Program-made: the position numbers and the translations under genes
NCBI GenBank assembly: GCA_028290085.1
Contig: JAQGKN010000313.1
Coordinates: forward strand, 1 to 10,040
DNA: 10,040 nucleotides
Source of the DNA: Hyphomicrobiales bacterium
GTDB lineage: Bacteria; Pseudomonadota; Alphaproteobacteria; Rhizobiales; Beijerinckiaceae
Direction of reading: 5' to 3'
Notes under the pieces: model-generated
Databases searched by the model: none
Seen by the model: only the letters and a program-made list of their open reading frames with translations
Told to the model about the DNA's origin: nothing
Part shown: positions 7,414-10,040 of the stretch, in pieces
How the letters are laid out: each line of letters begins with the position of its first letter
How positions within the stretch are numbered: the stretch's first letter is position 1

Positions 7414-8286
7414 ATGACCGCGACACTGGCTGGCAAGACGCTCTTCATCACCGGCGCCTCGCGCGGCATCGGGCTCGCCATCGCGCTGCGCGCCGCACGC
7501 GACGGCGCCAACATCGCCGTCGCCGCGAAGACCTCGGAGCCCAATCCGAAACTGCCCGGCACGATCTATTCGGCGGCCGAAGAGATCGAGAAGGCAGGCG
7601 GCAAGGCGCTGCCGCTCGTGGTCGACGTGCGAGTGGAAGCGCAGGTTCGCGCCGCACTCGACGAGACCGCACGCCATTTTGGCGGCATCGACATTGTCGT
7701 CAACAATGCCAGCGCCATCTCGCTTGGCGATAGCCAGGCGACGGAAATGAAGCGCTACGATCTGATGAACCAGATCAATTCGCGCGGCACCTTCATGGTG
7801 TCGAAATTCGCAGTGCCTTTTCTCGCGCGCGCTGCCAATCCGCACATCCTCATGCTGTCTCCCCCGCTCGACATGAAGGAGAAATGGTTCTCGGCCCACA
7901 CTGCCTATTCCATGGCGAAGTTTGGAATGAGCATGGTGGTGCTGGGTCTCGCGGGTGAGTTGCGCGGCAAGGGCATCGCGGTCAACGCGCTGTGGCCGCG
8001 CACGACGATTGCGACCTCTGCCGTGCGTAATTTATTGGGAGGCGATGCGCTGATGCGCGCCTCGCGTACGCCTGAGATCGTGGCCGATGCGGCTCATCTC
8101 GTGTTCACGACGCCCTCGCGCGAGCTGACCGGGCGTTTTCTGATCGACGATACGTTTTTATGGGAAGCGGGCGTACGCGAGTTCGACCAGTATCGCGTCG
8201 ATCCCAGCGTTGCGCTGATGTCCGACTTCTTCGTTCCCGACGATTGCGTGCCGCCCGTCAGCCTCGCGCGGATTGCGCGCGCTTGA
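7414..8286 (+). CDS. Short-chain dehydrogenase/reductase, HSDL2-like
   Basis: This 290-residue classical SDR is 10 bp after the isomerase gene, with SD GAGGAG before ATG. It has a Rossmann nucleotide loop TGASRGIG (13-20), a DVR turn at 71-73, NNAS (97-100), Asn122, the catalytic Ser149 (LSPP) and the Tyr165-x3-Lys169 pair (YSMAK), so it should be an active NAD(P)-dependent oxidoreductase. The stretch NALWPRTTIATSAV and the LLGGDALMRASRTPEIVADAA block are characteristic of the hydroxysteroid dehydrogenase-like 2 (HSDL2) branch, which is linked to fatty acid metabolism in animals. The eukaryotic SCP2 domain is absent. In the operon it may oxidise a 3-hydroxyacyl or branched-alcohol intermediate made after the dehydrogenase and isomerase steps (inference). 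Its last 29 bp overlap the converging gene. Confidence 0.9.
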   Translation: MTATLAGKTLFITGASRGIGLAIALRAARDGANIAVAAKTSEPNPKLPGTIYSAAEEIEKAGGKALPLVVDVRVEAQVRAALDETARHFGGIDIVVNNASAISLGDSQATEMKRYDLMNQINSRGTFMVSKFAVPFLARAANPHILMLSPPLDMKEKWFSAHTAYSMAKFGMSMVVLGLAGELRGKGIAVNALWPRTTIATSAVRNLLGGDALMRASRTPEIVADAAHLVFTTPSRELTGRFLIDDTFLWEAGVREFDQYRVDPSVALMSDFFVPDDCVPPVSLARIARA

Positions 8287-8773
8287 AGAAATCGTCCACG
8301 TCCTGCATGGCTCTGAGCTTGACGGCGAGCAACCTGTCGGCGCGTCGCTGCGCGTTTTCGGTCGCCTCGGCCATGCCAGTGTTGATGATGGATGTTGCCT
8401 TCTTGAGCACGTCTCGCAACGAGGAACCCGCCCGTGAGCAGAGGCTCGTCAGCTTGTCGGTGGTGTCTTGCGCATCGGAGCGCAGGTGAAGGCGAATGGC
8501 GACAATGCTTCCGGTGGCGAGATGGTCGAGGTCCGCAACGACGTCCTCGAATTGCCGGCGGAAATGCGTGTCGAGCTTCTGATAGGCAAGACGCGCCTTG
8601 TCGCGATCGGGCAACGGCGACAACGTAAAATAATCGTCGTAGGACAGCGGCCGCCACGCGAGCAGGTCTTCGATCAGCTCCGGCATAACGGGAAGCTGCT
8701 CAATGATCATGACAGCTTCGTTGAAATGGTTGAGATAATCATTGGCAAGCCCAGATACGGGATTGACCAGCAT
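8258..8773 (-). CDS. Conserved-looking hypothetical protein, 171 residues, helical
   Basis: I do not recognise a named family or function. From ATG 8773 the protein begins MLVNPVSGLANDYLNHFNEA and is largely alpha-helical and charged. It has no signal peptide, membrane segment or metal motif; a middle part (LSYDDYFTLSPLPDRDKARLAYQKLDTHFRRQFEDVV) is followed by long amphipathic helices ending in a basic tail. The frame is open up to ATG 8887, but the chosen start has GGGAG 8 bp upstream, the farther one has none, and the extra 38 residues look unlike protein. I have a vague recollection of similar rhizobial hypothetical proteins starting VNPVSGLANDYLN; this needs checking. Its 3' end overlaps the SDR gene by 29 bp tail to tail, and it is divergent from the SRAP gene. 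Possible roles such as a scaffold or regulatory protein are guesses. Confidence 0.7.
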   Translation of the reverse strand: MLVNPVSGLANDYLNHFNEAVMIIEQLPVMPELIEDLLAWRPLSYDDYFTLSPLPDRDKARLAYQKLDTHFRRQFEDVVADLDHLATGSIVAIRLHLRSDAQDTTDKLTSLCSRAGSSLRDVLKKATSIINTGMAEATENAQRRADRLLAVKLRAMQDVDDFFKRAQSARG

Positions 8774-8781
8774 GTTCGCGT

Positions 8782-8798
8782 CTCCCGAGACATGGGAG
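8782..8798 (-). promoter_or_regulatory. Shine-Dalgarno with a complementary upstream arm
   Basis: On the minus strand, GGGAG (8786-8782) is the likely SD for ATG 8773. Seven nt upstream lies CTCCC (8798-8794), a perfect complement. A competing pair, GTCTC/GAGAC (8780-8784 with 8787-8791), shares the same bases. The SD could therefore be hidden in a hairpin, or the DNA could be an operator. The stems are short. Confidence 0.4.
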
Positions 8799-8863
8799 TC
8801 CCGCAGACTTGTCTCGAGTGAGGCGCGTGAAAATGTCATAAAAAATGCCATCCGTGAGAATGG

Positions 8864-8901
8864 CGCAAGCTTAGAGCGAAGACTCATAATAAAAGCTTGC
8901 G
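8864..8901. repeat. Perfect 9-bp inverted repeat between divergent genes
   Basis: CGCAAGCTT (8864-8872) and AAGCTTGCG (8893-8901) are exact reverse complements separated by 20 bp. The centre-to-centre spacing is 29 bp, close to three DNA turns, which would put both arms on one face for a dimeric regulator. It lies about 45-80 bp before the SRAP start and about 90-130 bp before the minus-strand start. Confidence 0.5.
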
Positions 8902-8945
8902 TTGAAACATTTCTTGCAGGAATACGGTATCCAAAAGGATCGTAT

Positions 8946-9707
8946 ATGTGCGGAAGATACGCGATTACATTGCCCCCTGAGGCAGTTAAGTCTTACTTCG
9001 GCTACGTTGGAAATCCGAACTTTCCGCCGCGCACGAACATCGCTCCCACGCAGCCCGTGCCGGTGGTGCGGTTGGAACGCACGCCGGATGGGCAAAGCGC
9101 GCGTCAATTCCGTCTCGTTCGCTGGGGCTTTCTGCCGCCCTTCGTCAAGGATCCGAAGGACTACCCGCTGGTCATCAATGCTCGATCGGAAACGGCCGCC
9201 GAGAAGGCGAGCTTTCGCAACGCGCTGCGCAGGCGCCGCTGCCTGTTTATCGCGGACGCGTTCTACGAGTGGCAGCGAGGGCCGGCACCTCGCAAGCCGG
9301 GTACGGCAACGCCCTTCCTGATCCGACGCCGCGATCACGTTCCATTAGCTCTGGCGGGCCTGTGGGAAAGCTGGATGGGGCCAAACGGCGAGGAGCTGGA
9401 GACCGCCTGCATTCTCACCACTCACGCCAACGGCCTGATTTCCGCGATCCATGACCGGATGCCTGTCGTGATCGAACCCGAAAATTTCGTCACGTGGCTG
9501 TCGCTCGACGACGAACGCGACACGACGGCGCAAAAGCTCATGCGCCCCGCCGCAGAGAATGTTCTGGAATTTTTCGAGATCGGGACGGCGGTCAACAAGG
9601 TGGCCAATGACGGGCCGGGGATTCAGGAGCCCATGAAGCCGGTCGAACGGGCGGAAGCTGCGCCCGCCGCTGCCCCGCTGGAAGATCCGCAGGGCAGCCT
9701 GTTTTAG
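8946..9707 (+). CDS. yedK: SRAP (SOS response-associated peptidase) domain protein, YedK/HMCES family
   Basis: This 253-residue protein protects abasic sites in single-stranded DNA by forming a thiazolidine cross-link through its N-terminal cysteine. The sequence starts MCGRYAITLP. Cys2 must become N-terminal after Met removal, which fixes the start at 8946 although the frame is open upstream to 8742; AAGGA lies 7-8 bp before this ATG. The other active-site residues are present: Asn78 in VINARSET, Glu108 in FIADAFYEW and His169 in ISAIHDRMP, matching E. coli YedK Asn75, Glu105 and His160. Thr30-Asn31-Ile32-Ala33-Pro34-Thr35 is the usual TNIAPTQ loop. The C-terminal 25 residues are Ala/Pro/Glu-rich and probably disordered. 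It is a single gene, divergent from an unknown protein, with no SOS box visible in its promoter region. Confidence 0.95.
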   Translation: MCGRYAITLPPEAVKSYFGYVGNPNFPPRTNIAPTQPVPVVRLERTPDGQSARQFRLVRWGFLPPFVKDPKDYPLVINARSETAAEKASFRNALRRRRCLFIADAFYEWQRGPAPRKPGTATPFLIRRRDHVPLALAGLWESWMGPNGEELETACILTTHANGLISAIHDRMPVVIEPENFVTWLSLDDERDTTAQKLMRPAAENVLEFFEIGTAVNKVANDGPGIQEPMKPVERAEAAPAAAPLEDPQGSLF

Positions 9708-9720
9708 CGAAAACTCAGGC
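9697..9720. terminator. Imperfect hairpin spanning two converging stop codons
   Basis: GCCTGTTTT (9697-9705) can pair with AAAAC-(TC)-AGGC (9710-9720) around the loop AGCG, with a 2-nt bulge. It covers the TAG of the SRAP gene and the TGA of the converging oxidase gene, which are 7 bp apart. This position suits a shared two-way terminator, but no T-run follows on either strand, so this is only a candidate. Confidence 0.4.
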
Positions 9721-10040
9721 CAGCACCTTGCCGGGGTTGAGAATGCCCTTGGGGTCCAGCGTCTTCTTGATGGCGTGCATGACCTCCATCGCGACAGGGT
9801 CCTTCACGCCGGGCAGCAGGTCGCGCTTCATCAGGCCGATGCCGTGCTCCGCCGAGATCGAGCCCTGATGCTGGGCGACGATGCCATGAACGATGTCATT
9901 GGCCTCAGACCAGCGGTCCAGGAACGCCTGCTTGTCGCCCCCGACCGGCTGCGAAATGTTGTAATGGATGTTGCCGTCGCCGAGATGGCCGAAGGGCACG
10001 GGGCGCGCGTCGGGCATCTTCACGTCGAGCGCGGCCTTCA
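9715..10040 (-). CDS. FAD-linked oxidase, C-terminal part (D-lactate/glycolate/2-hydroxyglutarate dehydrogenase group), cut by the window edge
   Basis: The last 108 codons of the gene are visible; the frame runs on past the right edge (KAALDV precedes the GTG at 10023), so the true start lies outside. The hallmarks of the FAD-oxidase C-terminal domain are present: FGHLGDGNIHYN, whose histidine and asparagine line the active site and bind a metal in several members, SAEHGIGLMKRDLL, and the closing LDPKGILNPGKVL. The family oxidises 2-hydroxy acids (D-lactate, glycolate, D-2-hydroxyglutarate) with FAD bound by an N-terminal PCMH domain that cannot be seen here. The substrate cannot be decided from this part. 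It converges on the SRAP gene with 7 bp between the stops. Confidence 0.92.
   Translation of the reverse strand, partial: KAALDVKMPDARPVPFGHLGDGNIHYNISQPVGGDKQAFLDRWSEANDIVHGIVAQHQGSISAEHGIGLMKRDLLPGVKDPVAMEVMHAIKKTLDPKGILNPGKVLA

Larger units (their letters stand above)
8774..8945. other. Divergent intergenic region with several inverted repeats
   Basis: The 172 bp between the hypothetical gene and the SRAP gene are clearly more AT-rich than their surroundings, as expected of a two-way promoter region. It holds a perfect 9-bp inverted repeat (8864-8901), a 5-bp pair GCCAT/ATGGC (8847-8851, 8860-8864) and overlapping GTCTC/GAGAC and CTCCC/GGGAG pairs near the minus-strand start. I saw no alphaproteobacterial LexA box (GAAC-N7-GAAC or GTTC-N7-GTTC). 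TTGAAA at 8902-8907 could be a -35 for the SRAP gene, but no good -10 follows it. Confidence 0.5.

Noticed and set aside
8742..8945. N-terminal extension of the SRAP frame (68 codons)
   Set aside because: SRAP chemistry needs Cys2 at the N-terminus after Met removal, and an SD precedes 8946; the extension covers the promoter region.
8774..8945. LexA/SOS box in front of the SRAP gene
   Set aside because: I looked for GAAC-N7-GAAC and GTTC-N7-GTTC and found no acceptable match.
1..10040. Mobile elements, CRISPR arrays, tRNA or rRNA genes
   Set aside because: No transposase or integrase motifs, regularly spaced repeats, tRNA-like cloverleaf or rRNA sequence was recognised. The only large-scale repetition is the homology among the three receptor genes.

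Overview
The window is a high-GC, tightly packed chromosomal segment. Its codon use, its signal peptides and the families present point to an alphaproteobacterium, most likely Hyphomicrobiales (Bradyrhizobium-, Methylobacterium- or Xanthobacter-like). This placement is an inference from family resemblance; no rRNA or marker gene is present to confirm it. There are no insertion sequences, phage genes, tRNAs or CRISPR arrays.

Left block (1-4764, all minus strand). Transcription runs right to left: a two-domain Sua5-type threonylcarbamoyl-AMP synthase (tRNA t6A synthesis), then three consecutive, clearly homologous periplasmic substrate-binding proteins of the tripartite tricarboxylate transporter (TTT/Bug/TctC) class, then a cupin-domain protein cut by the window edge. 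The three binding proteins share near-identical Shine-Dalgarno sequences and motifs and look like a tandem amplification. No TctA or TctB membrane subunit lies in view.

Middle block (4883-8286, plus strand). A compact operon of a DmdC-type acyl-CoA dehydrogenase, an ECI2-like enoyl-CoA isomerase/hydratase-family protein (1 bp gap) and an HSDL2-like short-chain dehydrogenase (10 bp gap). Together they look like a peripheral acyl-CoA oxidation module. The dehydrogenase frame is interrupted by one amber codon (TAG, 5474-5476) inside an otherwise intact, conserved motif. This is either a fresh nonsense mutation or a sequence error. The crotonase-family protein lacks both glutamates of classical hydratases but has the glutamate position used by Eci1/ECI2 isomerases.

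Right block (8258-10040). A small conserved-looking protein of unknown function (minus) converges on, and overlaps, the dehydrogenase gene. It is divergent, across a 172 bp AT-richer region with inverted repeats, from a YedK/HMCES-type SRAP protein that cross-links to abasic sites. The window ends in the C-terminus of an FAD-linked oxidase (minus) of the D-lactate/glycolate/2-hydroxyglutarate dehydrogenase group.

Most of the window is ordinary metabolism. The points most worth checking are the amber codon, the triple binding-protein array, the isomerase-type active site and the inverted repeats between the SRAP gene and its neighbour. I see no clear previously undescribed system.
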